NCBI GenBank assembly: GCA_964291465.2
Contig: OZ219940.1
Location: 16,877-80,876 of the forward strand
Origin: JAGWBJ01 sp964291465
Lineage (GTDB): Bacteria; Chloroflexota; Dehalococcoidia; Lucifugimonadales; JAGWBF01
DNA length: 64,000 nucleotides
Direction: 5' to 3'
A program made the translations under genes and the position numbers. Below, piece by piece: positions 16,935 through 26,122 of this stretch (position 1 is the first letter of the stretch; each line of letters opens with the position of its first letter). The notes under the pieces were generated by a model, which worked only from the letters and a program-made list of their open reading frames with translations, had not been told where the DNA came from and did not search any database.

Positions 16935-19361
16935 TTGGGCCGACAGGATCAGCGAGACCGACGGATACGGGAGCTGGAAGAGCGCCTATCTCGCGTGAGC
17001 GAGGCCAGTCTTCGCATCACCGAGGACCTCGATTTCAACACCGTGCTACAAGGCGTGCTCGACTCCGCCCGTTCCCTGACCCGGGCACGATACGGGGTCA
17101 TCGTCCTACACGGCTATGACGGGGCGGCGGGGGACTTCCTCTCGTCGGGGATGACCGCGGACGAGACGGACAGGCTGTGGACGCTGCCAGGCTGGCCGAG
17201 CTACTTCCAGTACTTGAGCAGGCTTCCAGGACCCTTGCGGATACCCGACCTCCTCGGCCACATCAGGGCGCTGGGCCTCCCGGAGCTGGTGCTCCCGCTG
17301 GCGGTGAGCGAGAAGGTGTCCTTCATGGCGACCCCTGTGCTGCACCGAGGAGAGCGCGTCGGGAGCATCTACCTCGCCGAGAAGGAACGCGCACGGGAGT
17401 TCACCCAGGAGGACGAGGAGACGCTGGTCCTCTTTGCCTCCCAGGCGGCGATGGCCATCGCCAACGCCCGCAGGCACGCCGAGGACCAACGGGCCAGGGC
17501 CGACCTGGAGACGCTCATAGACACATCCCCTGTTGGCGTGGCGGTCTTCGACGCCTTCACGGGAGAGCCGAAGTCCCTCAACCGGGAGGCGATGAGGATC
17601 GTCGACAGCCTGCGGGACCCCGGCCAGTCACCGGAGGAGCTCCTTACAGTGCTAACCTTCAGACGGGCCGATGGACGGGAGATTTCCCTGCAGGAGTTCC
17701 CGATGGCCGAGCTTCTGAGCATAGGGGAGACGCTGCGCTCAGAAGAGATCGTCATGCGGGTTCCGGACGGGCGCAGCGTGACGGTCCTCCTCAACGCCAC
17801 GCCCATCCTCTCGGATGAGGGCGCGGTCGAGTCGATGATCGTCACCATGTCGGACATGGCCGAAGTCCAGGAGCAAGGGAGGCTGCGGGCCGAGTTCCTG
17901 GCGATGGTGAGCCACGAGCTGAGGACTCCCCTGACCTCCATCATGGGGTCGGCCACCGCGATCATGGACTCGGGAGCGGACCTCGATCCAGCCGTAGTGC
18001 GCCAGTTCGTCCGCATCATCGGGGACCAGGCCGGCAACATGAACGCCCTGGTCGCCGACCTGCTGGACGTGGCTCGCATCGAGACGGGCGCGCTGTCCGT
18101 GGGCCTGGAACCCGCCGACGTTGCCGTGCTGGTGGACCGGGCGAGGAACGCCTTCAGGAGCGCAGGCGGGCGGAACAACCTCACCATCGACATCGAGCCG
18201 GACCTGCCCCTGGTGATGGCGGACCGGCGGCGCATCGTGCAGGTGCTCGGAAACCTGCTCTCCAACGCGGCCCGCAACTCTCCGGAATCGTCCGTCATTA
18301 AGGTAACCGCGGTCCGGGAAGGCGTTCACGTCGCGGTCTCGGTGGCCGATGAGGGGCGCGGCATCCCGGCGGACAGCCTTCCCTACCTGTTCCGCAAGTT
18401 CTCCAGGGCGCAGACCGAGGAGCAGGGAGGGGACACGGGGCTGGGCCTCGCCATCTGCAAGGGCATAGTGGAGGCCCACGGCGGCCGCATCTGGGCCGAG
18501 AGCGACGGGCCGGGCCTGGGCGCCCGCTTCACCTTCACCCTGCTGACGGTGGAGGAGGCCGGGAGCCGCTCGACGGGAGGAGTCCTGGCCGCCTCGGCCC
18601 GCTCCACGCGGCAAGGGCAGGGGGAGGACAGAGAACGCGTGCGCGTCCTGGCGGTGGACGACGATCCCAACGACCTCCGCTACGTCCGGGACGCCCTCAT
18701 CGAGTCGGGCTACGAGCCTGTGGTGACCGGGGACCCGGAGGAGGCGGTCCGCCTGATGGAGGAGGAGAGGCCCGAGCTGGCGCTGCTGGACCTGATGCTC
18801 CCGATGATGGACGGCATCGAGCTGATGAGGGACATTCTGGATGTGGCCGACGTGCCGGTCATCTTCCTGTCAGCCTACGGGCGGGAGGAGGTCATAGCCA
18901 GGGCCTTCGAGATGGGGGCCGTCGACTACGTGGTCAAGCCTTTCTCTCCCACGGAGCTAACGGCGAGGATCAAGGCAGCCCTGCGGAGGCGGGTGACTGT
19001 CGAGCCGTCGGAACCCTACATGCTGGGCGATCTGACCATCGATTACGCTCGGCGAAGGGTGAGCCTCGCCGGCCGCCAGGTACAGTTGACCCCGAAGGAG
19101 TACGGGATACTGGCCGAGCTCTCTGCCCACGCCGGTCGGGTGTTGACCCACGAGCACCTGCTGGAACGGGTCTGGGGGGAGAAGGGGAGCGGCAACGTGC
19201 GGCCCATGCGCACCATGGTCAGCAAGCTCCGACGCAAGCTCGGCGAAACCGCCGGAAACCCCACCTACATCTTCACCGAGTCGCGCGTCGGGTTCCGGAT
19301 GCCCAGAGGGGAGAGCCGTCGGGCAGAGCCTCCCTCACCTGGCCGAACTCGCCGTAGTTGA
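16935..19361 (+). CDS. Hybrid sensor kinase with receiver and OmpR-type DNA-binding output
   Basis: An 808-aa protein that fuses a whole two-component pathway. After a coiled-coil start it has a GAF domain (about 30-185), a PAS-like domain (about 195-310), HisKA with His327 in MVSHELRTPLTS, and HATPase_c (QVLGNLLSNAARNS, ADEGRGIP, GLGLAICKGIVEAHGG). A receiver with phospho-acceptor Asp619 (LALLDLMLPMMDG, then VKPFSPTEL) follows, and then an OmpR/PhoB-type winged helix (VQLTPKEYGILAELSAHAG to RVGFRMPR). It has no membrane segment. The start chosen is TTG at 16935 with GGAGG seven bases upstream; a GTG at 16806 in frame has no such site and would translate the promoter region. Confidence 0.9.
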   Translation: MGRQDQRDRRIRELEERLSRVSEASLRITEDLDFNTVLQGVLDSARSLTRARYGVIVLHGYDGAAGDFLSSGMTADETDRLWTLPGWPSYFQYLSRLPGPLRIPDLLGHIRALGLPELVLPLAVSEKVSFMATPVLHRGERVGSIYLAEKERAREFTQEDEETLVLFASQAAMAIANARRHAEDQRARADLETLIDTSPVGVAVFDAFTGEPKSLNREAMRIVDSLRDPGQSPEELLTVLTFRRADGREISLQEFPMAELLSIGETLRSEEIVMRVPDGRSVTVLLNATPILSDEGAVESMIVTMSDMAEVQEQGRLRAEFLAMVSHELRTPLTSIMGSATAIMDSGADLDPAVVRQFVRIIGDQAGNMNALVADLLDVARIETGALSVGLEPADVAVLVDRARNAFRSAGGRNNLTIDIEPDLPLVMADRRRIVQVLGNLLSNAARNSPESSVIKVTAVREGVHVAVSVADEGRGIPADSLPYLFRKFSRAQTEEQGGDTGLGLAICKGIVEAHGGRIWAESDGPGLGARFTFTLLTVEEAGSRSTGGVLAASARSTRQGQGEDRERVRVLAVDDDPNDLRYVRDALIESGYEPVVTGDPEEAVRLMEEERPELALLDLMLPMMDGIELMRDILDVADVPVIFLSAYGREEVIARAFEMGAVDYVVKPFSPTELTARIKAALRRRVTVEPSEPYMLGDLTIDYARRRVSLAGRQVQLTPKEYGILAELSAHAGRVLTHEHLLERVWGEKGSGNVRPMRTMVSKLRRKLGETAGNPTYIFTESRVGFRMPRGESRRAEPPSPGRTRRS

Positions 19362-19471
19362 AACGGACCGCCTGGCCGATGGCGTGGCGACGGCCACCGT
19401 GACGCTGGAGTCGCTGATGGCATGGGTATTGCCCTCGTCCCCCCCAGGGTCCCCATGAAGGTATAGACGCA

Positions 19472-19630
19472 GGCGGCTCCTTCGATGAGTGCCTTTTTCC
19501 AAGTCTGAATCTGGCTGGGACGGACTCGGTACCGGGCGGCCAACCGGGCCACCGTCTCATGGCCCTTGACCGCCTCCAAAGCGACCTTGACCTCGAAGAC
19601 CGGGCGGTGTTTCCTTCGTCCCTGCGACAC
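19472..19630 (-). pseudogene. IS3-family transposase OrfA, 5' remnant
   Basis: The first 53 codons on the minus strand encode the helix-turn-helix start of an IS3/IS911-type OrfA: RRKHRPVFEVKVALEAVKG, then ETVARLAARYRVRPSQIQTW and KKALIEGAA. Homology ends abruptly near 19472; the frame then continues in unrelated sequence up to the kinase gene. OrfB and the DDE domain are missing. Upstream, 64 bases away, lies a sequence resembling an IS3-family terminal repeat. Confidence 0.75.
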
Positions 19631-19667
19631 TTCCCGCTGCTTCCCGGCAGCAACCGCTGCCCTTAGT

Positions 19668-19820
19668 CTAGGAGCGGGACTCTCTCTTGGCCACTTGTCC
19701 AGTCTTCCGGGTCCACCTCAGAATGCGGTCTCCCGCCAGCGTGAAGATGTCGTCCACGCCCTCCAGCTCGAGCGCCCTGCCGATGAGATGGCTGCCAGTA
19801 ACCACTTGTGAACCGGACAT
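19668..19820 (-). pseudogene. N-terminal fragment of a TPP-dependent enzyme
   Basis: Fifty codons starting MSGSQVVTGSHLIGRALELE and continuing GVDDIFTLAGDRIL match the first beta-alpha-beta unit of acetolactate-synthase-like enzymes. After that the frame runs into the IS3-like end and stops at 19668. GGAGG lies six bases upstream of the ATG, so the original start signals are intact. The C-terminal part of such an enzyme lies at 14818-14984 in the same orientation. Confidence 0.75.
19694..19720 (-). mobile_element. Probable left terminal repeat of the IS3-family remnant
   Basis: Reading the minus strand from 19720, the sequence begins TGAGGTGGACCCGGAAGACT and continues GGACAAG. This has the shape of IS3-group ends (TGA..TG.CCC..AA...TGGACA), as recalled from the family. 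It begins inside the codon where homology of the TPP-enzyme fragment stops, which is where an insertion boundary should be. The opposite end of the element was not found. Confidence 0.55.
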
Positions 19821-19900
19821 GGAAGACCTCCCGGCGATGAAGGCACGACGAAACGATGCCATTGTGGGCGAGCCCTGGGCGGGCGTCAACTCGGCCCCGG

Positions 19901-20887
19901 TCAGGCCAGGACGAAGACCAGGTAGACGCCCGCGACGTAGACTGGGACCATCACCGCGAGCCCGGCGTTGGAGAGGGCCTCCCGGACCCTGTCCCTGGCC
20001 ACCACCTGGGCCAGGCCGAGGGCCATCAGAAGCACGGCTATCAGGCCGGCGGCAATGTGCTCCCGTCCCAGGGCCTCCACCAGGACTCCCTTCCGGTAGA
20101 AGGGGTCGGCCAGGGCCAGGATCAGGATGTTGAAGGCGCAGCTTCCGTACAGGTTGCCGAAGGCCAGGTCCGACGCCCCAAGGCGGATGGCCGCGATGCT
20201 GGTGGACACCTCGGGCATGCTGGTGACCATGGCTATGGCGATGACGCCGAGGAAGCTGGTGGCGAGGCCGGTAACCTCCGCGATCTCCTCGACGCTGAAG
20301 GCAAGCCACGGCGCGGCGACTATGACGCCCAGGGATGCCAGGCCGAACAGCGTCCACGCCCTGCGAAGGCTGGGGAGCCCGGCGTCCGCTTCCTCGACGG
20401 GCTGACTCGTTGGGAGGGCCACGTAGACCAGGCGCATCGCCCCGAGATAGGTCCCCAGGATGAGGACCGAAGACAGCCCCACGGAGAGCACGTCCAGGCC
20501 GATGGGAAAAGCGATGAGGAGGATGGCAAGGGCCGTGAGGGACGAGGCTGCCAGGACCAGCCACCCCTGCTCCGGCACGACGTGGTGGAAGAACCGGCGC
20601 CCGCCGAAGAGCAGGGCGACCGAGGCGAGCACCAGCATGTTCACCATGTTGGAGCCCAGGATGTCCCCGCCGGCAAGGTCCGGCTGGTCCCTGGTGGCCA
20701 CGGTGATGTTGGTCAGGAGCTCCGGCAGGGACGTGGCCACCGACACCAGGATGGTGCCGACCCAGACCCTGCCCCAGCCCAAGCGGGCGGCGAGGACGTC
20801 TCCGTACCTTGCTAGGTACGCTCCACTAGCGATCACGATGGTGGCGCTGGCGAAGAACAGAAGAAGTGCGGGCGCCAGGCCGTTCAT
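19901..20887 (-). CDS. CaCA-family Na+/Ca2+ (cation) antiporter
   Basis: A 328-aa integral membrane protein with about ten transmembrane helices in two homologous halves. Alpha-repeat one contains VSVATSLPELLTNITVATR and GGDILGSNMVNMLVL; alpha-repeat two contains IAMVTSMPEVSTSIAAIRLG and LAFGNLYGSCAFNILIL. These conserved Glu/Asn residues coordinate the cations in the YrbG/CaCA fold. A hydrophilic loop (about 165-185) joins the halves. No strong ribosome-binding site was seen before the ATG. It probably exports calcium in exchange for Na+ or H+. Confidence 0.92.
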   Translation of the reverse strand: MNGLAPALLLFFASATIVIASGAYLARYGDVLAARLGWGRVWVGTILVSVATSLPELLTNITVATRDQPDLAGGDILGSNMVNMLVLASVALLFGGRRFFHHVVPEQGWLVLAASSLTALAILLIAFPIGLDVLSVGLSSVLILGTYLGAMRLVYVALPTSQPVEEADAGLPSLRRAWTLFGLASLGVIVAAPWLAFSVEEIAEVTGLATSFLGVIAIAMVTSMPEVSTSIAAIRLGASDLAFGNLYGSCAFNILILALADPFYRKGVLVEALGREHIAAGLIAVLLMALGLAQVVARDRVREALSNAGLAVMVPVYVAGVYLVFVLA

Positions 20888-20975
20888 AGGGTTAGGATAA
20901 ACCCTGCCCCGCGGCTTTTAAACGCTCAGCCGGGGCCCGTTTGTGCGGAATCGGGAAGGGCCCATATCTCGTGGT

Positions 20976-21812
20976 CTACTGGCGGATGAGCTTGGTGAGC
21001 CGCTGCTCCGTCGGCTCGGCCACGTACAGGTCGCCGTGGGAGTCCCCGTACAGGCCGTGGGGAACGTTGAGGACGGGCCTCCCCCGGGCGATCATAGTGC
21101 CGCTGTTCCCGTCGAAGACGCTGAGCCTGGGCACCAGGTCCCCCACGTAGACGGCGCCGTCCGCATCCACGTAGACGTCGGTGGGCCTGAAGAAGTCGGT
21201 CCACTGGTCTATGAACTCGCCCTCGGGGGTAAACACCTGCACTCGGCCATGCTCCCGGTCGGTGACGTACACCTTCTCGTTGCCGTCGACCCAGACCCCG
21301 TGGGGCACGCTGAACTGTCCGGGGCCCTTTCCGGGAGACCCCCAGGAGAGGACCAGGTCCCCGTTGGCCGAGAACCTGTGCACCCGGGAGTTGGCATAGC
21401 CGTCGGCCACGTATATGTCGCCGTTGGGCGCCACGGCAACGTCGGCGGGGTGGTTGAAGGGCTCCTGGAATGCCGGCTTCTCTTCCGTCCCCAGGGTCAT
21501 CACCACGGTCCCGTCCAGGGTGCACTTGACGACGGTATGGGCGTCCCGGTTGCCCAGGTAGATGTGGTCGTCGTCGCTGATGTATATGCCGTGGGCGTCG
21601 ATGAACATGCCGGAGCCCCACGACCCCAGGTACTTGCCGTCACGGTCGAATATGACGACAGGGGGGTCCTTGCGCTGGAAGGCGTAGACCCTGTCATGGG
21701 AGTCCACGCCCACGTGGCTCACTCCCCCCAGGTCCATCCCATCGGGGAGCTCACCCCAGGGACGCACCACCTCATAGACGTAGTTCCCCGTACCGGCGAT
21801 CAGCTTGGTCAT
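20976..21812 (-). CDS. NHL-repeat beta-propeller protein
   Basis: A 278-aa protein of six NHL-like blades, for example DSHDRVYAFQRKDPPVVIFD, APNGDIYVADGYANSRVHRF, DGNEKVYVTDREHGRVQVF and DADGAVYVGDLVPRLSVFD, ending GDLYVAEPTEQRLTKL. It resembles the peptidyl-alpha-hydroxyglycine alpha-amidating-lyase-like group, but no catalytic assignment is made. No signal peptide. The ATG at 21810-21812 has GGAAGGGG at acceptable distance; a GTG nine bases earlier is too close to that site. It is the third NHL protein of the window, but it is not paired with a DUF1800 gene. Confidence 0.85.
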   Translation of the reverse strand: MTKLIAGTGNYVYEVVRPWGELPDGMDLGGVSHVGVDSHDRVYAFQRKDPPVVIFDRDGKYLGSWGSGMFIDAHGIYISDDDHIYLGNRDAHTVVKCTLDGTVVMTLGTEEKPAFQEPFNHPADVAVAPNGDIYVADGYANSRVHRFSANGDLVLSWGSPGKGPGQFSVPHGVWVDGNEKVYVTDREHGRVQVFTPEGEFIDQWTDFFRPTDVYVDADGAVYVGDLVPRLSVFDGNSGTMIARGRPVLNVPHGLYGDSHGDLYVAEPTEQRLTKLIRQ

Positions 21813-21963
21813 ATCGGACACAACCCCTTCCGCATGAATACATCACCCAACCAGGTCCCCCGCGGAAAACCCCGGCCCGGGGCCATAACGACCTCAGGAA
21901 GGGGGGCCCGCATCGGGTGCGCGGACGCGCCTTAACGGGGACGACGGCAAGCGTCGGCACGTC

Positions 21964-22947
21964 CTAGTCGAACAGATGACAGGAGACGGTATGCCCCGGC
22001 GCCATCTCCTTCACCTTGGGCTCCTCGGAGACACACCGGTCGAAAGCCCAGGGACACCGGGTATGGAAGCGGCACCCGGCCGGGGGATTGGCGGGAGAGG
22101 GCACCTCTCCCGTGAGCACGATCTCGTCCCGCTCGATGTCCGGGCGGGTGGAGAGGGCCGCGGAGATAAGCGCCTTGGTGTAGGGGTGCAGCGGGTTGGT
22201 GAACAGCTCCTCGGACTCGGCGAACTCCACTATCTGGCCCAGGTACATCACCGCCACCCGGTGGCTGAGGTACCGGACGGTTGCCAGATTGTGAGCGATG
22301 AGCAGGTAGCTGACCCCGTACTCGGCCTGCAGGTCCTTGAGCATGTTCATGATCTGGGCGCGGATTGACACGTCCAGGGCCGATACCGGCTCGTCCAGCA
22401 CGATAATCCGGGGGTTCAGGGACAGGGCGCGGGCCACGGCGACACGCTGACGCTGGCCGCCGCTGAACTCGTGGGGGTAGTTGTCGATGGAGTTGGGGTC
22501 CAGCCCCACGTCGTTCAGGAGCTGAGTCACCCTGTCTCCCAGCTCCGAGCTCCTGGAGGAGAGCCCCTTGTTCACCATCAGCGGCTCGCCGATGATGAAG
22601 CGCGCCCGCATCCGGGGGCTGAGGGAGCTCCACGGGTCCTGGAAGACGGCCTGAACCGCCCCCCGATAGTCGTGGAGCTGGGAGGTGTTGAACCCGCCGA
22701 TGTCGTTGCCTTCGAACTCGATGCTTCCCTCGGTGGGCGTCTCCAGCAGGAGCACCATCTTGGCCGTGGTCGTCTTGCCGCAGCCGGACTCTCCCACGAG
22801 GCTGAAGGTCTCGCCGGCCCGGATGTCGAAGCTGATGCCGTCGACGGCCCGGATCATGGCCTTGATCCCGCTCCAAGGCATCGACCCCTTGACGGGGAAG
22901 TGCTTCTTGAGGTCCTTTATGTCCAGCAGTACCGTTTGCTCACTCAT
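21964..22947 (-). CDS. Peptide/oligopeptide ABC transporter ATP-binding protein (OppF-type), system 1
   Basis: A 327-aa ATPase with Walker A GESGCGKTTTAK, Q-loop VFQDPWSSLSPRMR, signature FSGGQRQRVAVARAL, and Walker B IIVLDEPVSALD. A C-terminal oligopeptide-transporter extension (PPAGCRFHTRCPWAFDRC) carries the Cys cluster. TGGAGG precedes the ATG. It overlaps the end of the OppD-type gene by eight bases. It energises import together with the OppD-type ATPase and the permeases at 28.5-30.8 kb. Substrate class (peptides or other oligomers) is inferred from family only. Confidence 0.93.
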   Translation of the reverse strand: MSEQTVLLDIKDLKKHFPVKGSMPWSGIKAMIRAVDGISFDIRAGETFSLVGESGCGKTTTAKMVLLLETPTEGSIEFEGNDIGGFNTSQLHDYRGAVQAVFQDPWSSLSPRMRARFIIGEPLMVNKGLSSRSSELGDRVTQLLNDVGLDPNSIDNYPHEFSGGQRQRVAVARALSLNPRIIVLDEPVSALDVSIRAQIMNMLKDLQAEYGVSYLLIAHNLATVRYLSHRVAVMYLGQIVEFAESEELFTNPLHPYTKALISAALSTRPDIERDEIVLTGEVPSPANPPAGCRFHTRCPWAFDRCVSEEPKVKEMAPGHTVSCHLFD

Positions 22948-23998
22948 TGTACCTCCAGCAGCTCACCGTGCGCCCGTCCTCTAGCACCTTTTGGTCGGGG
23001 TAAGTCTCCCGGCACTTGTCCATTACGTAGGCGCAGCGGGCGGCGAAGGGGCAGCCCTCCCCAATGGCGTAGATGGACGGAGGCTGGCCGTCGATGGATG
23101 TAAGGCGGTCGACCCGTTCGTCCACGTCGGGCACCGAGTTCACCAGGGCCTCGGTGTAGGGGTGGGCGGGGTTGGAGAACAGGTCCCGGGTGTTGGCAAG
23201 CTCCACGATCCGTCCGGCGTACATGACCGCGACACGGTCGCACATCCTGGCGACGATGCCAAAGTCGTGGGTGATGAACAGGATGGACAGGTTGCGGTCC
23301 TTCTGGAGGTCCTTCAGCAGGGCCAGGTAGGCCGCCTGCACCGTCACGTCCAGGGACGTGGTCGGCTCGTCGGCGATCAGCACCTGGGGGTCGCAGGACA
23401 GGCCTATGGCGCCCACAGCCCGCTGCCGCATGCCGCCGCTGAACTGGTGGGGGAAGCTGCCCAGCCGCGTCTCGGGAGCGGGAATCCGCACCGACTTCAT
23501 CAGCTCGATGGCTTTCTCGAAGAGGTTCTTGCCGGCCAGCCTCTGGTGCAAGCGCAGGGGCTCGTAGAGCTGGTTGCCGACGGTGAGCACGGGGTTGAGG
23601 GCCGTCATGGGGTCCTGCAGGACCATGGATATGCTCTTGCCCCTAACCCTCCGCATCTCCGCGCTGCTCTTCTGCAGCAGGTCCTCGCCGTTGAGCAGTA
23701 TCTGCCCTCCCACGATTCGGGAAGCCGGCTTGGGGTTGAGCTGCATGATGGACAGCATGGTTACGCTCTTGCCGCAGCCGGACTCGCCGACGATGCCCAG
23801 GGTCTCCCCCTCGTGTAGGTCGAAGGAGACTCCATCCACGGCCTTCCCCACGCCCCTCTGGCCAAAGAAGTAGGACTGCAGGTTCCGCACGCTCAGGACC
23901 ACCTTGCCGTTGCCCTGCCCATTGGCCGCAGTGGCGGTGGCGGTCCCGGCCTCGGTCGCCCCCCCGGTGGTCTCTTCCTTGTCTACTGTCTGTTCCAT
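22940..23998 (-). CDS. Peptide/oligopeptide ABC transporter ATP-binding protein (OppD-type), system 1
   Basis: A 352-aa ATPase with Walker A GESGCGKSVTML, Q-loop VLQDPMTALNPVL, signature FSGGMRQRAVGAIGL, and Walker B VLIADEPTTSLDV, followed by ITHDFGIVARMCDRV. Its C-terminal extension contains GCPFAARCAYVMDKC. The N terminus has an unusual Thr/Ala/Gly-rich stretch of about 35 residues before the ATPase core. The ATG at 23996-23998 has GGAG upstream. It is the partner of the OppF-type gene that follows. Confidence 0.93.
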   Translation of the reverse strand: MEQTVDKEETTGGATEAGTATATAANGQGNGKVVLSVRNLQSYFFGQRGVGKAVDGVSFDLHEGETLGIVGESGCGKSVTMLSIMQLNPKPASRIVGGQILLNGEDLLQKSSAEMRRVRGKSISMVLQDPMTALNPVLTVGNQLYEPLRLHQRLAGKNLFEKAIELMKSVRIPAPETRLGSFPHQFSGGMRQRAVGAIGLSCDPQVLIADEPTTSLDVTVQAAYLALLKDLQKDRNLSILFITHDFGIVARMCDRVAVMYAGRIVELANTRDLFSNPAHPYTEALVNSVPDVDERVDRLTSIDGQPPSIYAIGEGCPFAARCAYVMDKCRETYPDQKVLEDGRTVSCWRYNE

Positions 23999-24132
23999 AG
24001 CTAACTCTCCGTGTCCCAAGGGTGTGTCATTGGCGGTGTACGATGGATGCTGAGCGGCCGTTTCGGGGCCGCCGGTTTTCGCGTTGGCGAATTATACCAC
24101 ACCATTCGGCACCGGGCCACAAGCCTGAATTG

Positions 24133-24165
24133 GCACAACCCCCCTGAGGCTCAGGGGGGTTGTGC
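24133..24165 (-). terminator. Perfect 33-base palindrome downstream of binding protein 1
   Basis: GCACAACCCCCCTGAG and CTCAGGGGGGTTGTGC are exact reverse complements around a single central base, so the real hairpin has 14 bp and a small loop. It lies 31 bases past the stop of the binding-protein gene and before the ATPase genes. No T tract follows. It could limit read-through so that the binding protein is made in excess over the ATPases. Confidence 0.6.
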
Positions 24166-24195
24166 GGCCCAGACCGGTCTGGTCCCGGGCCCGGC

Positions 24196-26082
24196 CTATC
24201 CGCAGGGCTCCGCCGTGTTCAACATCAGGGCGACCTGGGTGCCGTTCAAAGGCGTCCAGCCGCACACGGTCTCAGGGTTGCCCGCGTATATCACGTCCCG
24301 GAAGGCGATGGGGATGTTGACATACTCGTCGTACATCAGCTTGGCCACCTGCTGGGCCAGGGCCTTTCGGGTTGTGGGGTCCGTGTCCGAGGCGTACTGG
24401 AGCCTCAGGTCTATGTACTTGTCGCTCCATATACCGTCCACGGAGCCGCCCACTGCGAGCCACAGCCCGTGGGTGCGTATCTTCTCGCCGAAGTTCCTGG
24501 CGGCGGGTATCACGTGCACTCCCGAGGGGTTCTGCACACCCTGGTCCGACAGGAGCTGGTCGGACCGCACCAGCGATTGCACGGCGGTCCAGTCGATGGG
24601 CACCAGCTCCGCGTCGATGCCTATGCCCCTATAGTAGGTGACGGCCGCCGCCTGGGCGTCGATCATCTCCGGGGCCACGCCGAAGGAGAAGGCGTAGACG
24701 GTCATCTTCATGTTGGGGCAGTGCTCGTCTATGAGCCTCTTGGCCTCTTCGGGATCGAACCCGTAGGGCTGGAGGTCCGGCCGGAAGCCCTCGTCGTAGG
24801 GGGTGAAGAAGGGGCTGGCCGTCAGGCTGTAGGTGCCCGGCGCGTAAAGGGCCGAAGCGACAGCCTGCACGTCCACGGCGAGGTTCAGGGCCTTGCGCAC
24901 CTCCAGCTTGTTGGTGCAGTGGGCGGGGTCCCGGCTCTGGTAGAAGTTCAGGTACAGGGTGTCGCCCTGCTTGGGTCCAACCACGTTCAGTCCCGCGGCC
25001 CGTATCTCGTCCACGAAGGCCCCGGAGCTCACGGCCAGGTCCACCTCACCCGTCCGGACCTGGGCCACCCGGGGGGCGTCCTCCACGGTGAGGATGATCT
25101 CCAACTCGTCGAACCGGGCCTTGAAGGCAGGGCTGTAGTAGCCGTCCCACTTCTCGAATGAGTTGGACGTGCCGAGGCTGCGGCCCACCCAGTCCCACGG
25201 GCCGGTGCCGGGGGCACCGGCATCCTCCCAAGCCTGGGAGGTGCCGCCGAGCTCCTCCCACTTCCTCTTGGAGGACAGGTAGGAGTCGGCCGCCGCCTTG
25301 GGGGCCAGTATATCGTACAGGAAAGGCTCGTCCCGGGTCAGGTTGATCCTCAGCGTGTCCGAGTTGACGATCTCCACGCTGTCCAGTATCTGTATCCAGG
25401 TGCCGCAGTACAGGCAGAAGGCGCCTGCGGCCTCCTCGGTGGCCAGAAGCTCGATGGCCCCCCTGGCGTCCTCGATGGTGTAGTCGTCCCCGTCGTGGAA
25501 CTTGATGCCCTCTTTGATGGTGAACTCGTAGGTCCTGCCGTCGATCTGCTCCCAGCTCTTGGAGAGGCCCCACTGGTTGGTGAACTGGTTGTCGACGGTC
25601 AACCCCATGAGGTGGTCCGCGTAGTTCGCCACGTGGGCGATGCCCGAAAGGGTGCCGGCCTTGTGGGGAGCGATCTCCTCGCTGGCGAAGTTGTTCAGCG
25701 CGACGGTCAGCTTCCGCTTCTCCTCCATCGCGACAAAGGGCGTCGGAGTGGGCGCCGGCGTCGCCGTGGGCGGGATCGCCGCCACGGCCTGGGACACCGC
25801 ATCAGATACCGCCTTGTCTATCGCCATGGCGAGCTCTTCGCCGGTGACCCCCGACTCGGTGGCCGCGGTCGCCGCCTCCACTATCGCCTGGATCTCCTCG
25901 GCGCTGGCGCCCGGCTGCGCCTGGGCGGCAACTGCCGCGGCCACCAGGGAGCTAATCTCCTCGGCGGTCATGTCCTGGGATGGGGGCGGAGCAGCCGTGG
26001 GGTCCTCCCCGTCGCACGCCACTCCCAGCACGAACAGGAGGGCCATGGGGACCAGCAGGATCAGCAACCGTCGAGCCTTCAT
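24196..26082 (-). CDS. Peptide-type ABC transporter substrate-binding lipoprotein (SBP_bac_5), system 1 copy A
   Basis: A 628-aa lipoprotein with a Lys/Arg N terminus, hydrophobic core and lipobox LGVAC (Cys23). An Ala/Glu-rich helical spacer (about 35-105) and a Thr/Pro linker (PPTATPAPTPTP) precede the SBP family 5 domain (about 120-628). Typical parts are NQWGLSKSWEQIDGRTYEFTI, GIKFHDGDDYTIEDARG, VRKALNLAVDVQAV and LAQQVAKLMYDEYVNIPIAF. AAGGGGGG precedes the ATG. It is 66 bases downstream of a second, very similar binding protein, so a tandem duplication is evident. Confidence 0.92.
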   Translation of the reverse strand: MKARRLLILLVPMALLFVLGVACDGEDPTAAPPPSQDMTAEEISSLVAAAVAAQAQPGASAEEIQAIVEAATAATESGVTGEELAMAIDKAVSDAVSQAVAAIPPTATPAPTPTPFVAMEEKRKLTVALNNFASEEIAPHKAGTLSGIAHVANYADHLMGLTVDNQFTNQWGLSKSWEQIDGRTYEFTIKEGIKFHDGDDYTIEDARGAIELLATEEAAGAFCLYCGTWIQILDSVEIVNSDTLRINLTRDEPFLYDILAPKAAADSYLSSKRKWEELGGTSQAWEDAGAPGTGPWDWVGRSLGTSNSFEKWDGYYSPAFKARFDELEIILTVEDAPRVAQVRTGEVDLAVSSGAFVDEIRAAGLNVVGPKQGDTLYLNFYQSRDPAHCTNKLEVRKALNLAVDVQAVASALYAPGTYSLTASPFFTPYDEGFRPDLQPYGFDPEEAKRLIDEHCPNMKMTVYAFSFGVAPEMIDAQAAAVTYYRGIGIDAELVPIDWTAVQSLVRSDQLLSDQGVQNPSGVHVIPAARNFGEKIRTHGLWLAVGGSVDGIWSDKYIDLRLQYASDTDPTTRKALAQQVAKLMYDEYVNIPIAFRDVIYAGNPETVCGWTPLNGTQVALMLNTAEPCG

Positions 26083-26122
26083 TTGACCCCCCTTGTCAGG
26101 AACGTATATGCCACTAGGACCG

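Noticed and set aside
19361..19471. Further adhesin-like coding between the kinase and the IS3 remnant
   Set aside because: One minus-strand frame reads GNTHAISDSSVTVAVATPSA, which is suggestive of an extracellular repeat protein, but it is only about 30 codons and too short to support a call.
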